DNA from: Pontiellaceae bacterium
GTDB lineage: Bacteria; Verrucomicrobiota; Kiritimatiellia; Kiritimatiellales; Pontiellaceae
Length of the DNA stretch: 32,995 bases
Direction of reading: 5' to 3'
Assembly (NCBI GenBank): GCA_016937945.1
Contig: JAFGVP010000156.1
Location: 1 to 32,995, forward strand
Position numbers and translations under genes: made by a program. A model generated the notes under the pieces. It was not told the DNA's origin and made no database searches. It worked only from the letters and a program-made list of their open reading frames with translations. Positions 25,132-32,995 of the stretch are shown here, piece after piece (position 1 is the first letter of the stretch; every line of letters starts with the position of its first letter).

Positions 25132-26787
25132 ATGAAAACGACATTATTAAAGATCGTTCTATTATCCAGCCTGCTGCTTGCAATGAATGCCACATGGTCG
25201 GACGAGACCGAAACACTCGACGAACTGCTGGCTCGTATTGATCAGGTTACCGCACCGTACGAATCGGAATATGCGGACAAACTCAGCCAATATGGAACCA
25301 ATGCCGTTCCACGCCTTATTGAACTGCTCAAGCACCCGGACAAAGACGTTGCTGAAATTGCGGCACTTGCATTGAGAGGATGCAGTTACATTGACGAAAA
25401 ATACCTGCCGCAGATCATCGATGGCCTTGATCGAGATATCGGATGGCTCCCAAACGCCTTGGGGAGAATCCCGACAGACGCGGCGGCAGAGGAAGCCGTT
25501 AAACGTTATCTGGCGGCGGACACATCTCCATGGAACCAGGAGGCCAACGCCGTGAGTCGCCAAGGCATTCGGGCTGTGCCGTTTATTATTCAAGCGGCCT
25601 TATCCACCGAAAAAGATAACGAAGGTGTCTGCCATTTACTCGGTTACGTACTCCAGGATATGAATGCCGAAGCAAAGCAAGAGGCCGCTCATCTCTTGCA
25701 GAAAACATTGAACGACGAAACTTCATCAACCGCGCTTCTTCACGGAATTCTAACCATGGTTTATTATCTCGGAGAAGACGAAGGACGCCTTCTGGAAACA
25801 GACTTAATCAGGCTTCGAGAAGCCAAGCCGGAACTAAAAAGCACGATCGACAATGATCTGGTCTGCATGCGATCAGCCCTTTCAGGCCAGATTCTCGCCG
25901 AAAGGCTGAGAAAAAGCCCCGGTCGAGCAACGCTTCTCGATATTGCATGGATTGGTAAAGCCGCAGCAAAAGATACTGGCCCCGAAGTATTGCGAATTCT
26001 GGAAAATTCAACATGGGAAACGCGCCGCGCCGCCGCGCACACCTTGGGAGCCATCGAATACAAAGAAAGCACCCCAGCACTCTGCACATTACTAAATGAG
26101 CCTCACGATGTTATCCTTAACTGGATAGCGGCCAATTCTCTGGGAAAACTCCATGCTAAATCCGCTACTGAAGCACTCCAGAAAACGGCAGAAAACCATT
26201 GGCATCCGGCGGTCCGCATGGAAGCGAAATTGGCATTGAAAAACATGTATTCATCCGAGCCGTACGATTCCGACAGTCATCGGCTTGAAATCGAGGAAAA
26301 AGATTTGCCTGAAGCCCCTACCAAACAGACCAACGCAACGCCACCAGAGGTTCTGGAAAAGCTTGCCTACGAGATAACAATTCCCTCCACCGTCACCCCG
26401 ACCATCACACAAATACCAGACGTTGCCCTTCGGGTGGAGAATGGATGGCTTGCCGGGAGTTCCCGGGGAGAATGGGGAGGAGAGCTTCGATTTATCGGTG
26501 ACAATGGAATCCGTTACGAAGTGTCAGATGAACACACGCAAAACGTATTCATGCTGGGAGAGAAAGTTATAGCAATCACAGGCGTTGCAGTATGGTTCAG
26601 CAACGACGGAATGATTTATGAGCTCTCTCAACAAACAGACGGAAAATGGCAGGCCGTTCCGTGGAGGGCTCTCCCGGGCGCTCCGCGCGAATCGCACAAA
26701 ATGCCCTCCGGAGAAATTATGATTGCGACCGACTCCGGCGGGAACGTCATCTTGTCCGAAGACGGCAGCTTCAGAATGGTTCAATAG
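25132..26787 (+). CDS. Secreted HEAT-repeat protein
   Basis: A 551-residue exported protein. Residues 1 to about 23 are a signal peptide (MKTTLLKIVLLSSLLLAMNA). HEAT-like helical pairs are clear at about 45-85 (GTNAVPRLIELLKHPDKDVA) and again at about 283-370 (TWETRRAAAHTLGAIEYKES, NWIAANSLGKLHA, HPAVRMEAKLALKNM), with weaker helices between. A Pro/Thr-rich linker precedes a strand-rich C-terminal domain of about 130 residues (LRVENGWLAGSSRGEWGGEL, GEIMIATDSGGNVILSEDGS), possibly propeller-like. Function is unknown; such proteins usually serve as binding scaffolds. The local sequence looks slightly more AT-rich than its neighbours. No clear ribosome site precedes the ATG. Confidence 0.8.
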   Translation: MKTTLLKIVLLSSLLLAMNATWSDETETLDELLARIDQVTAPYESEYADKLSQYGTNAVPRLIELLKHPDKDVAEIAALALRGCSYIDEKYLPQIIDGLDRDIGWLPNALGRIPTDAAAEEAVKRYLAADTSPWNQEANAVSRQGIRAVPFIIQAALSTEKDNEGVCHLLGYVLQDMNAEAKQEAAHLLQKTLNDETSSTALLHGILTMVYYLGEDEGRLLETDLIRLREAKPELKSTIDNDLVCMRSALSGQILAERLRKSPGRATLLDIAWIGKAAAKDTGPEVLRILENSTWETRRAAAHTLGAIEYKESTPALCTLLNEPHDVILNWIAANSLGKLHAKSATEALQKTAENHWHPAVRMEAKLALKNMYSSEPYDSDSHRLEIEEKDLPEAPTKQTNATPPEVLEKLAYEITIPSTVTPTITQIPDVALRVENGWLAGSSRGEWGGELRFIGDNGIRYEVSDEHTQNVFMLGEKVIAITGVAVWFSNDGMIYELSQQTDGKWQAVPWRALPGAPRESHKMPSGEIMIATDSGGNVILSEDGSFRMVQ

Positions 26788-26794
26788 GGAGGGA

Positions 26795-26840
26795 CGGTTC
26801 GCCGAACCGGTCGCCAACGTACCGCAGGCGTCCCGCCTGC
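26795..26840. repeat. Paired small palindromes between convergent genes
   Basis: CGGTTC and GAACCG (26795-26809, three-base loop) are followed by GCAGGCG-TCC-CGCCTGC (26824-26840), a perfect 7-bp stem. They sit between the HEAT-protein stop and the rmuC stop and run up to the latter. No T tract follows either, so they look like an intergenic repeat element rather than standard terminators. Confidence 0.45.
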
Positions 26841-26864
26841 CCTGCGCCACATGCTTCGCGTGCC

Positions 26865-28034
26865 CTACTCCGCCGGCTCATCGAGTACATCCGGCTCCTC
26901 ACCTTCCAGTTCCACCTTCTCGATTTTAGTGAAGCGGCTGGTGATCTTCTTCGCTGAAATCTGCACGTCGCCGACATCCTTGTTGGCCTGTCCGATATGC
27001 GTAGCCAGCTTGTCCATCCGTTGCTGAAACCGTTCAAAGTCCTTGGAGAGTGCCACGAGATGCTCCTGAATGATATGCACCTGCTTGCGGGTCGCGGCAT
27101 CCTTCAGGACGGCGCGCGAGGTGGTCAGCACCGCCATCATGGTCGTCGGCGACGCCAGCCAGACGCGGGCACGCTGTGCTTCTTCAACCAAATCGGGATA
27201 GTGGCCGTGAATCTCGGCAAAAACCGCTTCGGCCGGTATAAACATAACCGCGCCATCGGACGTTTCCCCGGGTATGATGTACTTCGTAGAGATATCCTTG
27301 ATATGCTTCTTGATGTCCTGCCTGAACTGCTGCTCGGCGGTTTTACGATCGGCATCGCCCAGTGTGGTATCGGTCATGCGCTGATAACTTTCGAGCGGGA
27401 ACTTTGAATCGATGCAGATGGTTCCGGTCGGCTCGGGGAGGAACAGGACACAGTCGGCGCGTACGCCGTTGTCAAAGGTGTGCTGAAGCGAATAGCTGTT
27501 CTCCGGCATCATGTTTGAAATCAGTGCAGATAGCTGGACCTCCCCGAATGCGCCGCGCGAACGTTTGTCGGAAAGTACCTCCTGAAGGGAAACCACATTG
27601 CCGGAAAGCTCGGCAATCCGTTCCTGCGCCTTGTCAATCAATGCAAGCCGTTTCAGCACATCCGCAAAAACGGTCGTCGTTTTTTCAAAGCCCTTGTCGA
27701 GCCGTTCTTCCACCTTGCCACTGATTTCACCCAGCCGGCGTTCGTTGGTATCGATCAGTTCCTTGACCCGCTCGCCCAGCTGCCGCGCATTCTTTTCCAG
27801 CGATTCGTCGACCTTTACGCGAACGCCTTCAACGTCCGTTCGCAGATCCTTTTCCAGACCGCGAAATATATCCTCAATCCGCTGAATACGCGTATCGCCC
27901 TGCTCCGTCATGGAATCGACTCGCCGGCCCAGCTCGTCCAGCCGCGTATTCACCCGCGTGGCACCGGTTAAATAAAGCACGATTAAAACCGCCAGCAGCA
28001 GGGCGACAAGTATAAGAAGCACGGTCGTCAGCAT
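26865..28034 (-). CDS. rmuC: RmuC-family DNA recombination protein
   Basis: A 389-residue RmuC-family protein, linked in E. coli to limiting inversions at short inverted repeats; the core domain has a restriction-endonuclease-like fold. An N-terminal membrane anchor (residues about 3-25, TTVLLILVALLLAVLIVLYL) is followed by a long coiled coil (about 30-150) and the core: SDKRSRGAFGEVQLSALISN, ADCVLFLPEPTGTICIDSKF, MFIPAEAVFAEIH and LASPTTMMAVLTT. GGAGG lies upstream of the ATG. It follows hydE on the same strand after 122 bases, so it is probably a separate unit. Confidence 0.95.
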   Translation of the reverse strand: MLTTVLLILVALLLAVLIVLYLTGATRVNTRLDELGRRVDSMTEQGDTRIQRIEDIFRGLEKDLRTDVEGVRVKVDESLEKNARQLGERVKELIDTNERRLGEISGKVEERLDKGFEKTTTVFADVLKRLALIDKAQERIAELSGNVVSLQEVLSDKRSRGAFGEVQLSALISNMMPENSYSLQHTFDNGVRADCVLFLPEPTGTICIDSKFPLESYQRMTDTTLGDADRKTAEQQFRQDIKKHIKDISTKYIIPGETSDGAVMFIPAEAVFAEIHGHYPDLVEEAQRARVWLASPTTMMAVLTTSRAVLKDAATRKQVHIIQEHLVALSKDFERFQQRMDKLATHIGQANKDVGDVQISAKKITSRFTKIEKVELEGEEPDVLDEPAE

Positions 28035-28156
28035 AAATTTCCTCCAAAAAACAGGAGCAGATTATGCCGCAACTCCATTTCCAATTAAAGAGTGGATCGT
28101 CAGCGAGTTTATCCGCGCCGGACCAACCAACCGATGATGCATTGCCCACATTCGCT

Positions 28157-29251
28157 CTACTCGGCAACCCGGTTCCGGAAATGCAGGGAATCGCCGCGCT
28201 TGTTAAAACCGATCGTTTCTCCAATTCCCTTGATCCGGCCGCTCAGGCATCCACGGCACATGGATGAGTTTTCATCCAGGCAGGGTTTATTGTCATAGAG
28301 CTGATATTTTGGGCGGTAGTCGGTCTCGGTCACATTCGGCATGATCACATTGGCACCGCATTTCAGTCCCTGCTCGCGCCCGGTATATTCAAGCGCCTGC
28401 AGTGCCGTTGCTGCCGCAATATTGATATCCTTGAGCACAATACGCGTGACGGCGATCATTCGGAGCCCCAGATTGAGCGCCGTCTTTTTCTGCGCTTCAG
28501 AATAAGTCGGCACCTCCAGCCCCATCGGGGTATCGGAATGCGGGATGTAGGGGCCCATGCCCACCATATCGATATCGATCGACTGTAGAAACAGGATATC
28601 ATGGGCAAGGTCTTCCATCGTCTGCCCCGGCAGCCCGATCATTACGCCGGTTCCTACCTGATATCCACAGCGCCGCAGCGACTTCAGGCACTCCTTGCGC
28701 ACATCCATGCGGTGATCTTCCGGATGAATCCTTGCATAGAGTTCGGGGTTTGTGGTTTCGATGCGCAGCAGATAACGATGTGCGCCGGCATCCTTCCAAC
28801 GCCGATAGGTTTCTTCGGTCTGTTCGCCCAGTGACAGCGTAATACCAAGCTCGCCTCCGGTACGCTCGGAAATGCGCCGGACCACGCGTTCAATCATGGA
28901 AATATAGTTTTCATCCTGGCGTTCGCCGGATTGAATCACACAGGAGCCGTATTCAGCCTCATAGGCCCAAAGCGCCTCCTTGACGATTTCATCCTCCTCC
29001 ATAAGAAACCGGTCCACTTTGTCGTTACTGCGGCGGATTCCGCAATAATAGCAATCCTTCATGCAGATATTGCTGCACTCGATCAGACCGCGAAAATAGG
29101 CCACCTTCCCGACCTGCTCCTCTTTGATTGCATACGCGCAATCAAACAACGCCTGTTGCTCCGCCTCGTTATCAATCGACAGCAACGCCGCAATTTCCTC
29201 CACGGACAACTCTTCGCCTGCCCGCGCTTTATTCAAAATCGAATCAATCAT
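28157..29251 (-). CDS. hydE: [FeFe]-hydrogenase maturase HydE (radical SAM)
   Basis: Radical SAM enzyme acting with HydG and HydF to build the diiron subcluster of [FeFe] hydrogenase. The 364-residue length is typical. The radical SAM cluster site CxxxCxxC is at Cys63, Cys67 and Cys70 (CMKDCYYCGI). A second, optional cluster site with pattern Cx7CxxC is kept near the C-terminus (CLDENSSMCRGC). Other family blocks are SGERQDENYI, GITLSLGEQTEETYRRWKDA, RIETTNPELYARIHP and TGVMIGLPGQT. HydE is preferred over BioB by the GLPGQT context and the hydG/hydF neighbours. GGAGAAACAAT precedes the ATG. It is the last gene of the hyd run, 67 bases after hydG. Confidence 0.95.
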   Translation of the reverse strand: MIDSILNKARAGEELSVEEIAALLSIDNEAEQQALFDCAYAIKEEQVGKVAYFRGLIECSNICMKDCYYCGIRRSNDKVDRFLMEEDEIVKEALWAYEAEYGSCVIQSGERQDENYISMIERVVRRISERTGGELGITLSLGEQTEETYRRWKDAGAHRYLLRIETTNPELYARIHPEDHRMDVRKECLKSLRRCGYQVGTGVMIGLPGQTMEDLAHDILFLQSIDIDMVGMGPYIPHSDTPMGLEVPTYSEAQKKTALNLGLRMIAVTRIVLKDINIAAATALQALEYTGREQGLKCGANVIMPNVTETDYRPKYQLYDNKPCLDENSSMCRGCLSGRIKGIGETIGFNKRGDSLHFRNRVAE

Positions 29252-29267
29252 ATTGTTTCTCCACTGA

Positions 29268-29300
29268 TTTCACAGATTACCGGGATTCAAATCTGTGAAA
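29268..29300. repeat. Perfect 11-bp inverted repeat between hydG and hydE
   Basis: TTTCACAGATT (29268-29278) and AATCTGTGAAA (29290-29300) are exact reverse complements with an 11-base spacer. The unit 'CACAGATT' and its partner resemble spacer repeats common in many bacterial genomes. It could form a hairpin in the hydGE mRNA and tune relative expression. Confidence 0.55.
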
Positions 29301-29318
29301 ATCTGCATCATCTGAGGA

Positions 29319-30737
29319 TTAAAAATAGAGGTCGCGATCGCCGTTTTTAACCTGCTCAATGCGCTCGATCAGCTTGGCCTTCTGATCGCTCTCCGGCATC
29401 GCTTCCAGTTCGCGCTCAATCTGAACCAGTCCGGCAGCGGCTGTTTCGGGCGATGCATAATCCTCGATATATTCAAGGAACGTCAGTATCGCGTTGGGCG
29501 TGCAGAAACGCTTCACGAATCCAGGCACCGCAAACTCCATAAAGTGCTCGCCCGTGCGGCCCAGCCGATAGCAGCCGGTACAGAATGAAGGAATAAAGCC
29601 GGCCTCGCACAGCTCGCGAATGACCTGGTCAAGGGAACGGCCGTCGTTAAGCACAAACTGGCTCTTTTTGTAGGATTCCTCATCCCGGGTCGAATAGGCG
29701 CCCACGCCGATATCCGATCCGGCATCAATCTGCGACACACCGAATTTGATGATGTCGTTGCGCAGCTCCACCGACTCACGGCAGGTCAGGATCAGCCCCG
29801 TGTACGGCACGGCCAAACGAAGAATCGCAACGAGCCGTTTAAAGTCGTAGTCATTGACTCCAGGGAATTTCGCGGTATCAGTCCCGATCGCCGGCTCAAT
29901 ACGAGGGAACGAAATCGTGTGCGGACCGACCTTGAAACGCTCTTCGAGATGAATCGTGTGATACAGCAGCGCCATCGTTTCAAACCGCCAGTCAAACAAT
30001 CCCATCAGGGCTCCGATGCCTACATCATCAATACCCGCCTCCTGCGCCCGGTCAAGTCCGTGCAGCCGCCAGAGGAAATTACTCTTCGGCCCGGAAGGGT
30101 GCTGATCTCGGTAGGTCGCCTCGTGATAGGTTTCCTGAAAAATCTGGTATGTGCCGATACCGGCTTCCTTGATCAGCTTAAAGCCCTCTACATCCATCGG
30201 CGCGGCATTAATGTTCACCCGCCGTATTTCGCCGTTTCCGTGTTTCTGCGCATAAACCTCTTTCACGGTGTCATGGATGAACTGCGCGTCATATTGCGGA
30301 TGCTCGCCATAAACAAGAATCAGCCGTTTGTGGCCCTTGTTAACCAGCGCCTCGATTTCATTATCCAGCTCCGGCATCGTCAGCGTCTTGCGATGCACCT
30401 CTCTATTGTTCGCCCGGAAGCCGCAGTATTTGCAGTTATTCACACAGTCATTGCCGATATAGAGCGGCGCAAAAAGTACAATTCGATTCCCGTAAATCCG
30501 CTCCTTCAGCGTGCGTGCTCCCTCAAAGATTTCCTCCACCAGCTCCGGATCTTCGGCATTAATCAGCGTGGCCATCTCCTCCGGATCAAGCCGGTTTTTA
30601 TCGAGCGAACGCTGAATGATTTTCCGTACCCGCTCCGGCGCCGGATTTTTTGTTTTTTCCAACCACTCAAAGATTTCGGTTTCGGGGATAAAGCTTTTCA
30701 GCCCCTCGGTATCAACTTTCGGTAATCCAATACTCAT
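29319..30737 (-). CDS. hydG: [FeFe]-hydrogenase maturase HydG (tyrosine lyase)
   Basis: Radical SAM enzyme that cleaves tyrosine to p-cresol and supplies Fe-bound CO and CN- for the H-cluster. From the chosen start it has 472 residues. The SAM cluster cysteines are Cys98, Cys102 and Cys105 (CVNNCKYCGF). The C-terminal auxiliary cluster motif CX2CX22C is exact (CTGCYRLGRTGEHFMEF onward to KRFC), and this separates HydG from ThiH. The ATG at 30737 with GGAG six bases upstream is preferred; an ATG at 30740 and a GTG at 30749 are in frame. A 21-base gap follows hydF. Confidence 0.96.
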   Translation of the reverse strand: MSIGLPKVDTEGLKSFIPETEIFEWLEKTKNPAPERVRKIIQRSLDKNRLDPEEMATLINAEDPELVEEIFEGARTLKERIYGNRIVLFAPLYIGNDCVNNCKYCGFRANNREVHRKTLTMPELDNEIEALVNKGHKRLILVYGEHPQYDAQFIHDTVKEVYAQKHGNGEIRRVNINAAPMDVEGFKLIKEAGIGTYQIFQETYHEATYRDQHPSGPKSNFLWRLHGLDRAQEAGIDDVGIGALMGLFDWRFETMALLYHTIHLEERFKVGPHTISFPRIEPAIGTDTAKFPGVNDYDFKRLVAILRLAVPYTGLILTCRESVELRNDIIKFGVSQIDAGSDIGVGAYSTRDEESYKKSQFVLNDGRSLDQVIRELCEAGFIPSFCTGCYRLGRTGEHFMEFAVPGFVKRFCTPNAILTFLEYIEDYASPETAAAGLVQIERELEAMPESDQKAKLIERIEQVKNGDRDLYF

Positions 30738-30758
30738 CATATTCTCCACATTAAACTG

Positions 30759-31982
30759 TCACGCATCGAGTGCGTCTTCATATGCCATGAGCGCTGCCGG
30801 GAACGGCGAAAGCACGCGTTTCAAAACGCCTTGCGTCTGCGAAATGCAGAGCCCGTAATTCGTGATCGGAACGCCGGCGGCCTCGCACTTTTCGATGCGC
30901 GACAGCACCTCGCGGCGATTCTGCATGCACCCTCCGCACTGAACCGCCAGCTTGTATTCCGAAAGGGTTTCCGGGAAATCGCGCCCGGCATAGACATCGA
31001 TCTCCAGATCCATCCCGACATACTGACGCAGCCAGCGGGGAATCTTCACCCGCCCGATATCATCCTCCAGCGCGTGGTGACTGCACGACTCAGCAATCAA
31101 CACCTTGTCTCCGGGCTGCAACCGATCAATTGCCGCCGCACCCATGGCAAATTTACGAAGGTCACCCTTGAGGCGGGCAAACAGGATCGAAAAAGTCGTA
31201 CAGGGAATATCGGCCGGTGTATCGGCCACCATCTTCAGAACCATCTGGGAATCGCAGATTGCAATATCCGGTTTCTGACCGAGGATCGAAAGCATATGCG
31301 CATATTCACGCTCCTTGCAGACTAATGTCGCCGCATCATTGTCGAGCGCGTCGCGAATCGTCGAAACCTGCGGAAGAATCAACCGTCCTTTCGGAGCCTG
31401 CAGATCGATCGGCACCACCAGAACCGCAACGCCGCCCGGCCTTACCAGATCGCCCATCAGCGGCGGAGGCGAAACAAACTCATCCGGACAGACGGCCAGC
31501 AGCTCGGCTTTCAATGCCGCCAAAACTTTATCCCGAGAATCCAGATCGGTTGAGTTGACCTTAATCCAGCTTTGCGCCGTTGCGTCGTTGCGGTCAAATA
31601 AATCCACCTTGTTCGCAATCCGGATTACCGGAATCTTCTTCTCTTCAGCACGATGCTCCACCGAAGTTTCGAACTCAGTCACCCGATCGCTCTCGTGCAG
31701 AAGAAGAATCACATCCGCTCGATCAAATACCTTTTCCGTCCGGCCGATACGCTTTTCGCCCAGCGCGGTCGTATCATCGATCCCCGCCGTATCCAGAAAG
31801 ACAACAGGACCGATCGGAAGCAGCTCCATCGGCTTTTCCACCACATCCGTCGTCGTCCCGGCCTGATCGGAAACAATCGCCACATCCTGCCCCGCAATCA
31901 GATTCAGGAAACTGGATTTGCCCACATTTGTCCGACCGAACAGCGCAATGTGCAGTCGTAAACTTTTCGGTGTTGTCTTCAT
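30759..31982 (-). CDS. hydF: [FeFe]-hydrogenase maturase HydF (GTPase scaffold)
   Basis: GTPase scaffold on which the diiron subcluster is assembled and from which it is passed to apo-hydrogenase. The 407-residue length is normal. The N-terminal G domain has P-loop GRTNVGKS (16-23), DTAGIDD as G3 and NKVD as G4. The C-terminal cluster domain has CxHx46CxxC (CSH, then CGGC), matching the family spacing; the residue before CGGC is Gln, where many members have His. The ATG directly abuts the aspartase stop (TGAATG), so translation is probably coupled. Confidence 0.96.
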   Translation of the reverse strand: MKTTPKSLRLHIALFGRTNVGKSSFLNLIAGQDVAIVSDQAGTTTDVVEKPMELLPIGPVVFLDTAGIDDTTALGEKRIGRTEKVFDRADVILLLHESDRVTEFETSVEHRAEEKKIPVIRIANKVDLFDRNDATAQSWIKVNSTDLDSRDKVLAALKAELLAVCPDEFVSPPPLMGDLVRPGGVAVLVVPIDLQAPKGRLILPQVSTIRDALDNDAATLVCKEREYAHMLSILGQKPDIAICDSQMVLKMVADTPADIPCTTFSILFARLKGDLRKFAMGAAAIDRLQPGDKVLIAESCSHHALEDDIGRVKIPRWLRQYVGMDLEIDVYAGRDFPETLSEYKLAVQCGGCMQNRREVLSRIEKCEAAGVPITNYGLCISQTQGVLKRVLSPFPAALMAYEDALDA

Positions 31983-32995
31983 TCAATTCCTATATCCCAA
32001 AGCCATCAAATTCTGTGGCGAGAGCGTTTTTGCCACGACATCGTCTCCCAGTTCTTCGGTCAGGTATGCCCGGAAATCCGTGCGACCGGTGTCCCGGAAT
32101 GCACTCACAAGCTCCGTGGCGCGGTCATAGCCGATGAGCGGAAGAAACGCGGTCACGATTTCAACGGATGCATTGAACTGCCGCTCGCATTCCGGCTCAT
32201 TTGCCTCAATCTTTTCGGCATGCGAGCAAAGCATTCCGGCGGCGGCACTGAGCAGTTCCATTGATTCGAGCAATGCCGATGCGAGCAACGGCATGAATTC
32301 GTTAATCTGCAGCGAACCGCGCGACGCGCATTCCGTAACAATAAAGTCGTTCGCCTGCACCTTGATTCCGATCTGCATTACGCTCTCAAGAATCACCGGA
32401 TTCACCTTGCCCGGCATGATTGATGAACCGGCCTGCACGGCGGGCAGTTTGATTTTTCGCTGCATGTGCAGCAACCGGAGGTCGCCGCAGACCTTTTGCA
32501 GATTGGCGGCGCACGCTTTCATGATGCCGGAAACCTCAACAAACGCATCGGCATTGGCCGTTTGATCAACCAGGTTTTCAGCACGGCTCAACCCCAGCCC
32601 GGTCACTTCGCGGAGCTTGTCGGTTGCCAGAAAAATATAGCTGCGCGGCGCCGTCAGTCCGGTACCGACCGCGGTGCCGCCGAGATTGATCACGCGCAGG
32701 CGTTCCTCACTCTTGAACGTGCGCCAACGGTCTCGCGCAAAGGCTTCGGCAAATGCACCGAATTCGGCACCGAGCGTCAGCGGCACGGCATCGGCAAGTT
32801 CAGTGCGGCCGATGGTCGGGATTGATGCAAACTTGTGTTCCAGACGCTGAAAAGCCCCCTGCAGCGCCTCGACCTTTTCAGCCAACGCGCGCAGACCATA
32901 GATCGCCGCCACCTTCACTGCCGTAGGATAAACATCATTCGTCGATTGATGCAGGTTCACGTCCTCGATCGGATGAACATCCGCGCCGGCCGCAT
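31983..32995 (-). CDS. aspA: Aspartate ammonia-lyase (5' partial)
   Basis: Fumarase/aspartase superfamily lyase, assigned to aspartase, which converts aspartate to fumarate and ammonia. The frame is open to the window end (HPIEDVNLHQSTNDVYPTAV), so the GTG at 32960 is internal. About 336 residues are present of an expected 460 or so. Signature GSSIMPGKVNP is followed by VILESVMQIGIKVQANDFIV, closer to aspartase (VNPVIPEVVNQV-type) than to fumarase C (VNPTQCEA-type). GGTAVGTGLTAPRSY and LVDQTANADAFVEVSG also agree. It precedes hydF with no gap. As part of the hyd operon it could supply ammonia or fumarate, but that is inference. Confidence 0.88.
   Translation of the reverse strand, partial: AAGADVHPIEDVNLHQSTNDVYPTAVKVAAIYGLRALAEKVEALQGAFQRLEHKFASIPTIGRTELADAVPLTLGAEFGAFAEAFARDRWRTFKSEERLRVINLGGTAVGTGLTAPRSYIFLATDKLREVTGLGLSRAENLVDQTANADAFVEVSGIMKACAANLQKVCGDLRLLHMQRKIKLPAVQAGSSIMPGKVNPVILESVMQIGIKVQANDFIVTECASRGSLQINEFMPLLASALLESMELLSAAAGMLCSHAEKIEANEPECERQFNASVEIVTAFLPLIGYDRATELVSAFRDTGRTDFRAYLTEELGDDVVAKTLSPQNLMALGYRN

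Noticed and set aside
28064..28267. 67-codon plus-strand frame with GGAG before its ATG
   Set aside because: The ribosome-like site is tempting, but half of it is antisense to the hydE 3' end and the product has no structure or motif; too weak to call.
29919..30725. 268-codon open frame antisense to hydG
   Set aside because: Complement of conserved radical SAM coding sequence with no domain or ribosome site.
1..32995. CRISPR array, tRNA/rRNA genes, transposases, prophage or toxin-antitoxin pair
   Set aside because: Reading both strands gave no regularly spaced repeats, cloverleaf sequences, integrase/transposase motifs or paired small toxin genes.

Overview
This window reads as a chromosomal segment of an anaerobic or facultatively anaerobic bacterium, moderately GC-rich by eye. 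A V/A-type ATPase operon in the A-B-D-I-K order familiar from Chlamydia and spirochetes, GTP-dependent PEP carboxykinase, [FeFe]-hydrogenase maturases and a sigma-70 with a long basic tail suggest a member of the PVC superphylum, possibly Kiritimatiellota. That placement is an inference from gene content and was not tested by any search. There are 28 protein-coding genes (two cut by the window edges). I saw no tRNA, rRNA, CRISPR array, transposase or phage gene, and no gene-free stretch longer than about 185 bases.

Layout. 1-5542 (+): V-type ATPase subunits A (5' end missing), B, D, I and K, closed by a terminator. 5701-6036 (-): a small rubredoxin-like protein. 6144-7976 (+): a NIF3-family protein and purM. 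8128-9930 (-): PEP carboxykinase with a recognisable promoter; back-to-back terminators separate it from purM. 10090-10551 (+): an unrecognised protein. 10574-13875 (-): rpoD followed 2 bp later by an ATP-cone/uridine-kinase-like protein. 14059-19713 (+): a tightly packed run of a membrane-anchored six-hairpin-like/TPR protein, a lipoprotein with a degenerate heavy-metal-associated fold, leucyl aminopeptidase, a DUF456 membrane protein and a glycosyltransferase. 19710-21272 (-): a CYTH phosphatase-type protein and a class IV aminotransferase. 21390-22349 (+): UDP-glucuronate decarboxylase. 22464-24629 (-): a DprE1/DprE2-like epimerase pair. 24684-26787 (+): a zinc-ribbon protein and a secreted HEAT-repeat protein. 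26865-28034 (-): RmuC. 28157-32995 (-): aspartase (cut by the window end), hydF, hydG and hydE.

How the genes work together. The ATPase couples ATP to ion transport, and its K subunit keeps the residues that bind Na+ in Na+-type c-rings. The aspA-hydFGE run builds the H-cluster of an [FeFe] hydrogenase whose structural genes are not in this window, which implies fermentative H2 metabolism. UDP-glucuronate decarboxylase and the DprE1/E2-like pair point to pentose-containing envelope glycans, possibly with D-arabinofuranose. In the DprE1-like protein the position of the mycobacterial benzothiazinone-target cysteine is alanine, while the catalytic lysine is kept with the same spacing.

The most unusual items are the DprE1/E2-like pair outside Actinobacteria, the ATP-cone/kinase fusion linked to rpoD, the histone-H1-like tail on RpoD, the six-hairpin/TM/TPR protein, and nested palindromes at the pckG promoter. 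I did not find a clear undescribed defence or mobile system.
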